A stretch of DNA of 9,597 nucleotides, from contig CAIQIY010000562.1 of the NCBI GenBank assembly GCA_903871975.1, positions 1-9,597 of the forward strand. The letters run 5' to 3'. The notes beneath the pieces were generated by a model, which did not search any database, was not told the origin of the DNA, and saw nothing but the letters and a program-made list of their open reading frames with translations. Numbering within the stretch: the stretch's first letter is position 1; each line of letters starts with the position of its first letter. Positions 1 to 7,205 of the stretch are shown here, piece by piece. The position numbers and the translations under genes are program-made. The DNA is from an uncultured Chloroflexota bacterium (GTDB taxonomy: Bacteria; Chloroflexota; Chloroflexia; Chloroflexales; Roseiflexaceae).

Positions 1-639
1 GGCATCAGCGAACCTGGTCTGCGTCACGCTCAGACTGGCTTCCTCCAGCAGCCAGCACAATTCCTGCATGGTGTACAGCCGTGAGTGGTTGTAGTACCGC
101 TGTGCGCCGGCGAGCTGCATGCTGCGCTGAAACTCACTGAATGCCTCGAAGGGGCGGGCCAGCAGGATATCGGCCAGCGTGCGCAGGCGACTCTTGAGGT
201 AGTGCTGGTTGGGTGTCGAGACGATCAACCGGCCACCTGGCCGCAAGACGCGCGCCATCTCGCGCAGGGCATGCAATGGCGAGGCGGTGAGATGCTCGAT
301 GACCTCGGAGAACACCACGACGTCGAATGATTCGTCGGGGTACGGCAATGGCTGTTCATCGAGATTGCAGAACTGCACGGCGACACCGAGCCGCTGCCAG
401 AGTGCGGCACGCTGCTCGGGGAAGAGGTCAGTCGCCGTCACCCGGTATCCGGCATCAACCAGGATCTCGGTGAACTGGCCGGGTGTCGCGCCAATCTCGA
501 GGACATCGCACGCCGCCTCATGCCCGATGGCAGTCAGCAAGGCGCGAAACCGGTGCTGATGCAACCGGAAGTAGGCAGCCTTCTCGCGTGCCGCCGTCGA
601 GCGCCCATACGCCGCGACGATTGATGCTGCCCGGTTCAT
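1..639 (-). CDS. Class I SAM-dependent methyltransferase (3' part missing)
   Basis: Putative S-adenosylmethionine-dependent methyltransferase of the Methyltransf_11/UbiE-like type. 213 codons are visible and the frame is still open at the left edge, so the C-terminus is missing. Motif I (VLEIGATPG) lies at about residues 46-54, an acidic residue at the end of beta-2 (D71) would bind the SAM ribose, and the DVVVFSEVIEHL stretch (about 106-117) and the RVLRPGGRLIVSTPN stretch (about 130-144) are the usual post-I and motif III regions. The ATG is preceded by a strong GGAGGAG Shine-Dalgarno sequence and overlaps the stop of the upstream glycosyltransferase gene as ATGA (636-639), so it is the last visible gene of the glycan operon and probably translationally coupled to it. 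By context it may methylate a sugar or cap a glycan chain. The substrate cannot be read from the sequence, and a small-molecule methyltransferase is also possible. Confidence 0.93.
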   Translation of the reverse strand, partial: MNRAASIVAAYGRSTAAREKAAYFRLHQHRFRALLTAIGHEAACDVLEIGATPGQFTEILVDAGYRVTATDLFPEQRAALWQRLGVAVQFCNLDEQPLPYPDESFDVVVFSEVIEHLTASPLHALREMARVLRPGGRLIVSTPNQHYLKSRLRTLADILLARPFEAFSEFQRSMQLAGAQRYYNHSRLYTMQELCWLLEEASLSVTQTRFADA

Positions 640-1859
640 GCTGCTCCTCCCCGTGGTGGCTCGGCGCCGGGATGCAGCGCACGATGCGCCGCGGCGCGGA
701 TCTGTGTGGCGCGACCGGCGTAGGTGAACTGCTGGACACGTGCTTGTGCCTGTGTGGCACGCCTGGTGCTGGCCGGCACGTCGTCGAGCGCTCGGGCGAG
801 CGTATCTGCCAGGTCGGCACGGTCGCCGCGGCGAAAATACCAGGCGTCATCGTCAGTCGCGATTTCGCGCAATGCGGCGAGATCGGGCAGAACGATCGGC
901 CGACCCGATGCCATGTATTCGAACAACTTGAGTGGCGAGGCGCTGATGCTGGTGACGGTGTCGGGAATGACGAGGACATCGGCGGCACCGAGGTAGCTGG
1001 CAGCACGCTGCTGCGCCACGGGCCCGATGAACTGAACCTGCGCCGCGATGCCGCGGTCAGCGGCATGCGCCACGAGCTCCGCAATCTCGGCCGGCCGGCC
1101 CCCGACGAGCAGCAGCTGCAGCTGCGGGCGCGCGACAGCCAGATCGGCGACCGCGTCGATCAGCAGGTCGAGCCGGCGGTAGGCGAACGTGAGCCCGGCA
1201 TAGACGACGAGCTGCGCATCAGCGGCCAGATCGAGTTCGACACGGCATGCATGCCGCGATCGCGGCGCATGGATCGCCGGATCAAACGCATCGGGGATGA
1301 CGTCGATGCGCTCGGCCGACTGCCAGCCCAATCTGACCAGCAGATCGCGGAAATCGGCGGTGAGCGATGTCACACGGCTCGCGTGGCTCAGCGCGATACG
1401 GTCGATCAGGTGCAGCACCGGCTGCACCCAGGACTCACGCGCGCGCGACGGGTTCCAGCTCTCGAGGTCGTGGGCCTCGTAGACGACAGGCAGGCGCAGG
1501 AGTGGCCCCCACAGCGCAACCCACCAGGCGGCGCAGATGACTTCGCGCACATAGATGACATCGATGGTGCTGCGCCGCGACGCGATCACCAGTGCACACA
1601 TCGCGGCGAAGACGCTGCGCTCGGCGTAATACCACAGCGTGCTGCGGTACAGCCGCGAGAGCCGGCCGAGTGCCGGGCGCGGCAGATGCACTGCGCCGAC
1701 TTCGACAAACCGCGATGCCCCCCGCCCCCAGCGAGCGATCAGGATGAACAGCCCGGCGCCCTGGTCGCGCAACGCACGCAGCGTCGACCATGTCTGGATG
1801 GCGTTGGCCGACTGGAGCTGCAGGCTGGTCGGGTAGGCGATGTAGCCGATTCGTGGCAT
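636..1859 (-). CDS. GT4-like glycosyltransferase with altered EX7E motif
   Basis: Putative GT-B fold glycosyltransferase of family 4, 407 aa, a normal full length. It is probably cytoplasmic or membrane-peripheral and would transfer a sugar from a nucleotide-sugar donor. The N-terminal acceptor half contains VVYEAHDLES (about 125-134), typical of GT4 enzymes. The donor half starts near VVYAGLTFAYRRLDLLIDAV (about 218-237, with an RR pair where the usual R/K residues sit) and ends with SPLKLFEYMASGRPIVLPDL (about 308-327). The second Glu of the EX7E motif is present (E314), but the position eight residues before it is Ser (S306). The frame is open further upstream, but that part lies inside the preceding gene. 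The ATG chosen has GGGAGGG 7 bases ahead of it, follows the upstream TGA by one base, and starts with a typical beta-strand (MPRIGYIAYP). Its stop overlaps the methyltransferase start. Acceptor and donor are unknown. Confidence 0.93.
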   Translation of the reverse strand: MPRIGYIAYPTSLQLQSANAIQTWSTLRALRDQGAGLFILIARWGRGASRFVEVGAVHLPRPALGRLSRLYRSTLWYYAERSVFAAMCALVIASRRSTIDVIYVREVICAAWWVALWGPLLRLPVVYEAHDLESWNPSRARESWVQPVLHLIDRIALSHASRVTSLTADFRDLLVRLGWQSAERIDVIPDAFDPAIHAPRSRHACRVELDLAADAQLVVYAGLTFAYRRLDLLIDAVADLAVARPQLQLLLVGGRPAEIAELVAHAADRGIAAQVQFIGPVAQQRAASYLGAADVLVIPDTVTSISASPLKLFEYMASGRPIVLPDLAALREIATDDDAWYFRRGDRADLADTLARALDDVPASTRRATQAQARVQQFTYAGRATQIRAAAHRALHPGAEPPRGGAA

Positions 1860-1860
1860 C

Positions 1861-3099
1861 TCAACGCCCTCCCGCACGATGCTGCACCAACGCATCGTGG
1901 TAGACGCCGAGCATCTGGCTGGCGACGACGTCGCTGCGAAACCGGTCGCGCTGGGCGAGGCAGGCCGCGCTGCGGCGCTGCCAGTCGGCCATGTCGCCCA
2001 GCAACGCACTGCACGCCGCGGCCAGTGCCGCGGGATCCCGTGGCGGCACCACCGCGCAGTGACGCTCATCGAAGAACCCGACCGTGCCCGATGTATCGGT
2101 CGCCACGAACGGCGTGCCGACTGCGGCACCCTCGACCAGGATCTTGTTGCCACCCTCGATCAGCGACGGGACGGCGACGAGGTCGGCGGCGGCCAGGTAG
2201 GTGACCATCGCTTCGGGGGCGACGTGCCCGACGAGCGTGACCTGTGCGGCGACGCCACATGCGTGCGCAAGCGCCGTGAGGTGCGCGCCGTAGTCGCCAT
2301 GGACCGGATCGCGCCGGTTGGGCCCGCAGATCAGGATACGCACATCCGGGTGCTGCTGCACGAGCGCCGGCGTGGCGCGGATCAGGTCGTCGAAGCCCTT
2401 GACGGGCAACAGGCGGCCGGCGGCGACGATCACCCGCTGGCCGGCGGTGCCGTGGCGCGCGTCGATCTGCTGCCGCGCGGCACGGCGCACCTCGGCGACG
2501 TCCACCGGGAAGCAGTCGTCGCGAATGTTGCGCGGCACGACGACGATGCGTTCGGCGGGGCAGCCGTAGGCGATCGCCATCGCACGGGCCCCGGGCGAGA
2601 CGGCGCGAATGCGGCTGGCGCGTGCGAAGCAGCGCCGGATGAGCGCGCGCGCCATGCGGAACCGTGCAAAGCCGTAGGCGATCGTGTCATCGGCGATCAG
2701 GTCGCCGCCGCGTACGGTGGCGATGAACGGCCGACGGTCGGCGATCGTGGCGGCGAGTGCGCCGAGCGGATAGACCGACTCGACGTGGATGATGTCGATG
2801 GTTGGATGCTGGCGCAGATGCGCTGCGTAGGCAGCACGGAGTACTGCGAAGTGGTCGTAGCGCGTCAGCCGCCGCGACGCCAGGTTCTGGAACCGCTGCC
2901 AGCGCGTGCGACTCACCGATGCGCGCGTGACGTGCGGCGGCCCCGGTTCGACGACGGTGTCACCATCACGCATATGGCTGTCCGGTACCAACACGCCCAC
3001 GTCGTGGCCGGCGCCGTGCAGCCGCATGAGGAACTCTTCATGCACCCGGTTGCCGAAGATTGCTTGCTCGTATGCCGTGGTGAAGTAGAGCAGATTCAT
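1861..3099 (-). CDS. GT4 glycosyltransferase, second of the operon
   Basis: Putative GT-B glycosyltransferase of family 4, 412 aa. The N-terminus (MNLLYFTTAYEQ) is a short beta-strand leading into a glycine-containing loop (IFGNRVHEEFL), as in many lipid-carrier or capsule sugar transferases. The donor-binding half begins with VIVAAGRLLPVKGFDDLI (about 223-240), with R229 and K234 as the expected phosphate-contacting pair, and carries an intact EX7E motif in IEGGNKILVEGAAVGTPFVA (E315 and E323). The same frame is open from a GTG at 3123, but I chose the ATG at 3099 because it has GGAAG eight bases upstream and the first domain strand starts there. A 28-base gap separates it from the GT-C gene upstream, and its stop is one base from the next start. 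It probably adds a sugar to a growing carrier-linked glycan. The sugar specificity is not readable. Confidence 0.93.
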   Translation of the reverse strand: MNLLYFTTAYEQAIFGNRVHEEFLMRLHGAGHDVGVLVPDSHMRDGDTVVEPGPPHVTRASVSRTRWQRFQNLASRRLTRYDHFAVLRAAYAAHLRQHPTIDIIHVESVYPLGALAATIADRRPFIATVRGGDLIADDTIAYGFARFRMARALIRRCFARASRIRAVSPGARAMAIAYGCPAERIVVVPRNIRDDCFPVDVAEVRRAARQQIDARHGTAGQRVIVAAGRLLPVKGFDDLIRATPALVQQHPDVRILICGPNRRDPVHGDYGAHLTALAHACGVAAQVTLVGHVAPEAMVTYLAAADLVAVPSLIEGGNKILVEGAAVGTPFVATDTSGTVGFFDERHCAVVPPRDPAALAAACSALLGDMADWQRRSAACLAQRDRFRSDVVASQMLGVYHDALVQHRAGGR

Positions 3100-3127
3100 C
3101 GGCACATCTTCCGGGAACAACACGACG

Positions 3128-4813
3128 TCAGCGGGCGTCGGCGGGCAACAGCTGGTAGACGACGACTGGGTTGTCTTGATCGTTCGGGCGCGTGAAGCTG
3201 ATCACGACCTGCGCGACGTCGCTGAACGGCCGCTGTGGCACGAACGATGCGGGATCATCGAGCTGCGGCGGGTCAGCCAAACCAAAGACAGCCTGTAGTA
3301 TTCTACCATAGATCGCGAATCGCTCGGTGATGGTGGGCGTGCGGTGCATCGGGGCTGGGCCGAAGTCGGCGCTGTAGAACATGACATGGCGCGCCATGGT
3401 CGTCTCGCGGTCGACGAGATGGGTCACACCGCGGCGGCGCAGGTAGTCGAGCAGCGTGCGCTGCTCCAGCTGGGGCAGGATCTCGTGATTGAGCTTGCCA
3501 TCGATATTGATGACGGTGCGCCCGGCGTAGTACTGGTAGATCCCCGAGTTCTTCGCGCCGATCACGACATCGGCAGGCAGGTGATCGCGGATCCAGAGTG
3601 CTGCCCGATAGCTGGTGGGCTGGGTGAGCTCGGGATGCTGCCGCATCCGATTGAAGAAGCCGACCGCCTCACTGCTGTTGGCGGCGATGATCAGTACGAG
3701 CAACACACCGATTGGCCAACGCAGCCGCGGGTGGCGCGCGAGCAACGTCGCAGCGAGCCAGGCGAGCACGGCGATGGCAATGATGCTGGTGCCGACGAAG
3801 TATCGTTCGCGGATCTGTTGCAGCACGTAGCCATAGTAGAACGCCGGCAGGGGCAAGAACAGCCAGAGCGGCAGCGCCCGCGCCAGCTGCCCGCGCAGCA
3901 CCACGATGATGCCGACGATCCATCCGACGACGAGTGCCGCCTTGAGCCACAGTGACGGCAACCAGTCGAGGTAGACCACGGCCGTCTGGTAGATGGCACT
4001 CAGCCCGTTGCTGAGGTTGAACGAACCGCGATAGCTCTGCATGAAGCTCAGCGCTGCACCGCTGCTCGGGCCGAGCGATCCGCCGACCTGGCGATTGAAT
4101 GCGAAGTACGGTGCGAGCAGGATCAGCGTGGCGATGCCGTAGCCCGCAGCACCCGCGAACCAGGGCCAGGCAGCGGCCCATCGCTGCGCCGCAGGCGCCC
4201 GGCCGAACGCCAGCATGCCGCGCAGCCCGGCGCTGGCCCCGATGGCGGCGAAGCACAGGGCGGCATCGAGGCGTGCCAGGATGGCCAGTGCGCTCAGCAG
4301 CGCCAGCCCGAGCGCATCACGAGGGCGCCGCAGATCGCTGCACAGCGCCAGCCAGGCCAGTGTCGTCAGCAACAGCGCACCCAGCGCCGTCTCCATGCCG
4401 TTCACCGTCAGGCGAATGAGCGTGGGATTCAGCGCATACAGCGCGACGGCCAGCGCGCCGGCGCGGTCGCCGCCGAGATGGTTGGCCAGGCGCCACAATG
4501 GCCAGCAGACGGCTCCTGCCAGCAGAGCACACAGCACCAGGCTCGCAGTAAAACCAGCCGCGGGATCGTCGCGCCAGACGACGTATGGCAGTGCGCCGAG
4601 CGTCAGGGGATGCAGCGGCTGAAACCCGGTCGTCGGCTGCACGCCATCGGCGGTGATGCCGAGCCCGGAGGCGACATTGCGCGCGATCGCCGTGACCATC
4701 CAGGCATCGTCTTCGAGCAGGATCAGATGATCCTCGAGCGGCAGGGCGGCGAACGCCAGGCGCAAGGCCAGCCCCAGCATCGCGGCGGCGAGCGCCAGGT
4801 GCCGCGGCGTCAC
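3128..4813 (-). CDS. Multi-pass membrane GT-C-type glycosyltransferase (GT39/ArnT-like)
   Basis: Putative polytopic glycosyltransferase of the GT-C superfamily, 561 aa, expected to use a polyprenyl-phosphate-linked sugar on the outer face of the membrane. After a first membrane helix (about 6-25), the first outer loop has an acidic LLEDDAWM motif (E34, D35, D36), the place where GT-C enzymes keep their catalytic Asp, followed by TTGFQPLHPL (61-70). Further family-like signatures are NPTLIRLTVNGMETAL (129-144) and ILARLDAAL (178-186). Roughly ten hydrophobic segments extend to about residue 385. The C-terminal soluble part has a WIRDHLPADVVIGAKNSGIY region and an NIDGKLN motif (about 407-442), as seen in related bacterial GT-C proteins. 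The start is GTG, overlapping the upstream stop as GTGA, with GAGG upstream. Its exact family assignment is uncertain, and donor and acceptor are unknown. Confidence 0.9.
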   Translation of the reverse strand: MTPRHLALAAAMLGLALRLAFAALPLEDHLILLEDDAWMVTAIARNVASGLGITADGVQPTTGFQPLHPLTLGALPYVVWRDDPAAGFTASLVLCALLAGAVCWPLWRLANHLGGDRAGALAVALYALNPTLIRLTVNGMETALGALLLTTLAWLALCSDLRRPRDALGLALLSALAILARLDAALCFAAIGASAGLRGMLAFGRAPAAQRWAAAWPWFAGAAGYGIATLILLAPYFAFNRQVGGSLGPSSGAALSFMQSYRGSFNLSNGLSAIYQTAVVYLDWLPSLWLKAALVVGWIVGIIVVLRGQLARALPLWLFLPLPAFYYGYVLQQIRERYFVGTSIIAIAVLAWLAATLLARHPRLRWPIGVLLVLIIAANSSEAVGFFNRMRQHPELTQPTSYRAALWIRDHLPADVVIGAKNSGIYQYYAGRTVINIDGKLNHEILPQLEQRTLLDYLRRRGVTHLVDRETTMARHVMFYSADFGPAPMHRTPTITERFAIYGRILQAVFGLADPPQLDDPASFVPQRPFSDVAQVVISFTRPNDQDNPVVVYQLLPADAR

Positions 4814-6030
4814 GAAGGCACCTCGTGCTGTGCCCGGTGGTAGGTATCGCTCACGTGCGCCAGCAAGGCCGGCTCGGCAAACCTGGTGGCGATGGTATGC
4901 CGCCCACCGGCGACCAATCGCTCACGCAGCGTCGAGTCGTGCAGCAAGCGGGCAATCGCGGCGGCGAGCGCCGAGGGGGTGGCGGTGTCGACGAGCAATC
5001 CGTCGACGCCATCGGTCACGATCTCGTCGATGACGGGGATGGCGCTGGCGACGAGTGGTACGCCGGCCTGCATCGCTTCGAGCAGTGGCAGGCCGAAGCC
5101 CTCGTAGCGCGATGGTACGACGAGGCAGGCCGCCGCCGCCATGAGCGCGGCTTTCTGCGCTTCGCTGACGCGCCCGACGAACTGCAATCGTGCGGCAACG
5201 CCGAGCTGTGCCGCACGCGCGCTGAGGTGCGCCTGCTGTGCCGGATTGTGGCTGACGACGATGACCCGTGCATCGGGGACGGCGGCGCTGAGCGCGGGCA
5301 GTGCCTCAACCAGGCGATCACACCCTTTGCGTGGCGTCAACTGACCGATGAACAGCACGATCGGCCCAATGATGCCGTCGAGGATGCGTTGGTCAGGTTC
5401 ACGCGGCACCGCCGGCTCGATCCAGAGCGGAATGACGTCGCTGCGCCGCTCGTCGAAGCCCATCTGGTGCAGCACACGCCGTTCGTGATGCGACGAGGCG
5501 ATGAAGCGCGTCACGTGACGCAACGGTGCGTGCAACAGGTAGTTGTACCACTGACGCTGCGGTCGCGGCTCGCGCAGCAGCGCCCGCACCAGGCCGCCGA
5601 GATCATACGCCAGGTGGTCGAATCGCAGCGTGCTCTCGTACGGGCGCTCGCGGTCGGCGACGAGATAGGCGTCGTGAAATGGCCCGACCGGGCTGTGAAC
5701 GATGGGAATGCCGTGGCGCCGCGCCCAGCGTGTGGCATTCCAGACCAGTACGTTGCGGAGATGAAAGATATGTACGATGTCCGGCCGCGGGATGGCGTCG
5801 AGCCGCCGCCCCAGTGTGCCATCGGGACGCAGGTCGGGTGGGACCCGGATCACGCGGATGCCATCGATGTCTTCGTCGGCGACACGCATCGCCGGGTGAT
5901 CGGGCTCGAGATAGCCGACGGCCGTCACGCGATGCCCGGCCCGTTGCAACGCGCGCGCCAACACCGGCTCGGGCCAGTTTCGGGCAAAATCCCGCGTCAG
6001 CGAGCCGATGCCAATGATGAGGATGTGCAT
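4810..6030 (-). CDS. GT4 glycosyltransferase, first gene of the operon
   Basis: Putative GT-B glycosyltransferase of family 4, 406 aa, with all usual landmarks. The N-terminal strand MHILIIGIGSLTRDFARNWP is followed by PRPDIVHIFHLRNVLVWNA (about 81-99), a typical acceptor-domain segment. The nucleotide-sugar half starts at IVLFIGQLTPRKGCDRLVEAL (about 224-244) with R234 and K235, and the EX7E motif is intact in SRYEGFGLPLLEAMQAGVPLV (E310 and E318), continuing into the DGVDGLLVD segment (about 340-348). The ATG has a clear GAGGAG Shine-Dalgarno sequence 5 bases ahead and lies just downstream of a TATACT candidate -10 box, so this gene is probably the operon leader. Its TGA overlaps the GTG of the membrane glycosyltransferase. 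It resembles mannosyl- or glucosyl-transferases of surface polysaccharide clusters in general form, but the sugar cannot be assigned. Confidence 0.95.
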   Translation of the reverse strand: MHILIIGIGSLTRDFARNWPEPVLARALQRAGHRVTAVGYLEPDHPAMRVADEDIDGIRVIRVPPDLRPDGTLGRRLDAIPRPDIVHIFHLRNVLVWNATRWARRHGIPIVHSPVGPFHDAYLVADRERPYESTLRFDHLAYDLGGLVRALLREPRPQRQWYNYLLHAPLRHVTRFIASSHHERRVLHQMGFDERRSDVIPLWIEPAVPREPDQRILDGIIGPIVLFIGQLTPRKGCDRLVEALPALSAAVPDARVIVVSHNPAQQAHLSARAAQLGVAARLQFVGRVSEAQKAALMAAAACLVVPSRYEGFGLPLLEAMQAGVPLVASAIPVIDEIVTDGVDGLLVDTATPSALAAAIARLLHDSTLRERLVAGGRHTIATRFAEPALLAHVSDTYHRAQHEVPS

Positions 6031-6055
6031 ACCCGCTCCTCGTCCAACTGCTGCC

Positions 6056-6061
6056 AGTATA
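6056..6061 (-). promoter_or_regulatory. Candidate -10 box for the glycan operon
   Basis: Read on the minus strand this is TATACT, five of six matches to the bacterial -10 consensus. It sits 25 bases ahead of the first operon ATG, leaving a short leader that contains the GAGGAG ribosome site. I see no good -35 hexamer at 16-18 bases upstream, so the promoter may be weak, activator-dependent or wrongly assigned. Confidence 0.4.
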
Positions 6062-6161
6062 GCCGAAGTCGGCGGGTGTGGTCGTGCGGGTGGCTGATGG
6101 CGCCGGTGCCTCGACAGTGCGCCAGAGCGACGCCACGCACGGCCGGCCTGCGGGCATCACA

Positions 6162-6196
6162 CCCCACCGCAGCATACGAACACACTCACGGTGGGG
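6162..6196. repeat. Perfect 8-bp inverted repeat, 19-base spacer
   Basis: CCCCACCG (6162-6169) is matched exactly by its reverse complement CGGTGGGG (6189-6196). The 19-base spacer puts the arm centres 27 bases apart, so this could be a split operator or a hairpin in a leader transcript. It lies about 100 bases ahead of the candidate glycan-operon promoter. No T-run follows on either strand, so it does not look like an intrinsic terminator. Confidence 0.45.
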
Positions 6197-6266
6197 AGCA
6201 CCCCGGTGCACCCACGGTGCCATTGCCCACCCCGGACGATCTCGCTACCGCTGCGGCACCACGGTG
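6187..6266. repeat. Three CACGGTG motif copies
   Basis: CACGGTG occurs at 6187-6193, 6213-6219 and 6260-6266. The second copy closes a GCACC-CAC-GGTGC stem (6208-6220) and the third lies inside the odd palindrome ACCACGGTGGT (6258-6268). The motif is itself nearly palindromic, as expected of a dimeric regulator's half-sites. The clustering between two divergent promoters is suggestive, but in GC-rich DNA such heptamers can recur by chance. Confidence 0.35.
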
Positions 6267-6448
6267 GTCGCGCAATCGCGTGGCTCGGTGCGCATCAGCG
6301 ATGTGCCAGCGATGCTGCGATGAGGTGATGTGCGTACGGCATAGCGCGATCAGTGCATACGACGGGTCGCTGACTATACCGCTCCGACTCAAGAAGGTAC
6401 CGGTTCGCCGGAGAACGTGCGGCTTCACCGGCCAGTTTCGCAAGATCA

Positions 6449-6457
6449 TGGTATCAT
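6449..6457 (+). promoter_or_regulatory. Candidate extended -10 promoter for the DUF59 gene
   Basis: TGGTATCAT fits the TGnTAnnnT extended -10 pattern and lies 33 bases ahead of the DUF59 ATG. The transcript would start near 6464 and carry the strong AGGAGG ribosome site at 6480-6485. No clear -35 element is visible, which is tolerated by extended -10 promoters. Confidence 0.4.
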
Positions 6458-6490
6458 AAGGGCGAGGAAGCCAAGACGCAGGAGGAGCGC

Positions 6491-6808
6491 ATGCTCGATG
6501 ACGCCCTGGTACGCAGTGCATTGAAGAACGTGATTGACCCGGAGATCGGGCTCGACATCGTGAGCCTCGGCTTGGTCTACGATGTCGGCATCGAAGACGA
6601 TGGCCGTCGAATCAGTGTCGATATGACGCTGACCACACCGGCATGCCCTGCCGGGCCACAAATTCTTGAACAGGCACGCCGTGAGGTCCTGGGTCTCGCG
6701 ACAGTCCACCCATCGCTCGAGCACGTACAGATCAATCTGGTCTGGACACCATTCTGGAATCCCTCGATGATGAGCGAGGACGCGCGCGAGGAACTCGGGT
6801 TCTACTGA
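6491..6808 (+). CDS. MIP18/DUF59 family protein (SufT/PaaD-like, metal-sulfur cluster assembly)
   Basis: A 105-aa single-domain protein of the MIP18 (DUF59, FeS_assembly_P) family. Family members help build or deliver iron-sulfur clusters (SufT, the N-terminal domain of Mrp/ApbC carriers) or act on a specific enzyme (PaaD). Visible signatures are ALKNVIDPEIGLDIVSLGLVYDV (about 10-32), the TLTTPACP motif with the conserved cysteine (C52), and the C-terminal VWTPFWNPSMMSEDAREELGF (84-104), which matches the family's usual W-P-MS-EAR-LG ending. The length is typical for a stand-alone member. The ATG has a strong AGGAGG site. It is monocistronic here: its upstream neighbour is divergent and the next gene downstream is convergent. 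No suf or paa genes are in view, so a general Fe-S housekeeping role is the best guess. Confidence 0.95.
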   Translation: MLDDALVRSALKNVIDPEIGLDIVSLGLVYDVGIEDDGRRISVDMTLTTPACPAGPQILEQARREVLGLATVHPSLEHVQINLVWTPFWNPSMMSEDAREELGFY

Positions 6809-6872
6809 GCACAGGCCTGCGTGCGCGACGGCGCCAACGCTGCGCCACGCGGCGTCAGCACGCATCACGAAC

Positions 6873-6911
6873 GGATCGATGCCGTCGCTGGCCAGCATTC
6901 GGCATCGATCC
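6873..6911. repeat. Nested perfect inverted repeat (12-bp arms)
   Basis: GGATCGATGCCG (6873-6884) is exactly reverse-complemented by CGGCATCGATCC (6900-6911). The 15-base spacer contains a second perfect palindrome, GCTGGCCAGC (6887-6896). The whole element could form a long hairpin in RNA from either strand. It sits 65 bases past the DUF59 stop and about 310 bases from the convergent YcxB-like stop, so a Rho-dependent, RNA-stabilising or bidirectional terminator role is possible, although no T-run flanks it. A protein-binding site or a dispersed palindromic repeat are alternatives. Confidence 0.6.
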
Positions 6912-7205
6912 AACCCGGTGTCACACGCACCGCAGCCGACACACCAGACGATCGCTCATTTCTGCAGGATCAGGAATGGAGCGCCACAGCCAGGCCCCCG
7001 GTGTGCTCTCCGTGTGTTGCATGCAGGCGGTGGCTACCCGGCTTGGGGCGCACGACACACCCGACGTTGAGCGGCGCGCGCTCGGCCGCGACCCACCGCC
7101 GTCGCATGGTCGGATCAGTCACCGCATCAATTCACGGTGGTGCCGCTCACCGTCCACACCCCGACGACGCCGATCTGCATCAACGTGCTGTCAGGCCACG
7201 TACGC

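Larger units (their letters stand above)
6031..6490. other. Divergent intergenic control region
   Basis: This 460-base stretch separates the minus-strand glycan operon from the plus-strand DUF59 gene and has no convincing gene. It holds a candidate promoter at each end, a perfect 8-base inverted repeat (6162-6169 with 6189-6196), three CACGGTG copies, and a short CCGG stem closed by a TTCG loop (6400-6411). The length is generous for so compact a segment, which fits a region carrying regulatory sites for one or both sides. Confidence 0.6.

Noticed and set aside
1860..2153. N-terminal extension of the third GT4-like gene
   Set aside because: It lies wholly within the upstream gene, and the ATG at 1859 has its own GGGAGGG site and a domain-typical start.
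483..2204. Long plus-strand open frame (573 codons) antisense to two glycosyltransferases
   Set aside because: It lacks a ribosome site and domain signatures, its translation is Arg/Ala-rich without hydrophobic pattern, and both minus-strand genes beneath it have clear family motifs. Such frames are common opposite GC-rich genes.
3100..3123. GTG start at 3123 for the second GT4
   Set aside because: It would add eight residues (including FPEDVP) with no ribosome site in front. The internal ATG at 3099 has GGAAG at a good distance and starts the first domain strand.
1879..3195. Plus-strand open frame (438 codons) opposite the second GT4
   Set aside because: Explained as a shadow of the minus-strand gene. 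No start signal or family-like sequence.
4825..6459. Plus-strand open frame (544 codons) antisense to the first GT4 gene
   Set aside because: The opposite strand carries a complete GT4 with intact EX7E and a good ribosome site. The frame's translation matches no family I know.
6301..6459. Possible 52-aa Cys-containing peptide (MCQRCCDEVMC...) ahead of the DUF59 gene
   Set aside because: There is no Shine-Dalgarno sequence before its ATG, it overlaps the candidate promoter, and the cysteine spacing matches no family I recognise.
6446..6913. Minus-strand open frame (155 codons) opposite the DUF59 gene
   Set aside because: It is the antisense of a strongly supported MIP18 family gene and shows no ribosome site.
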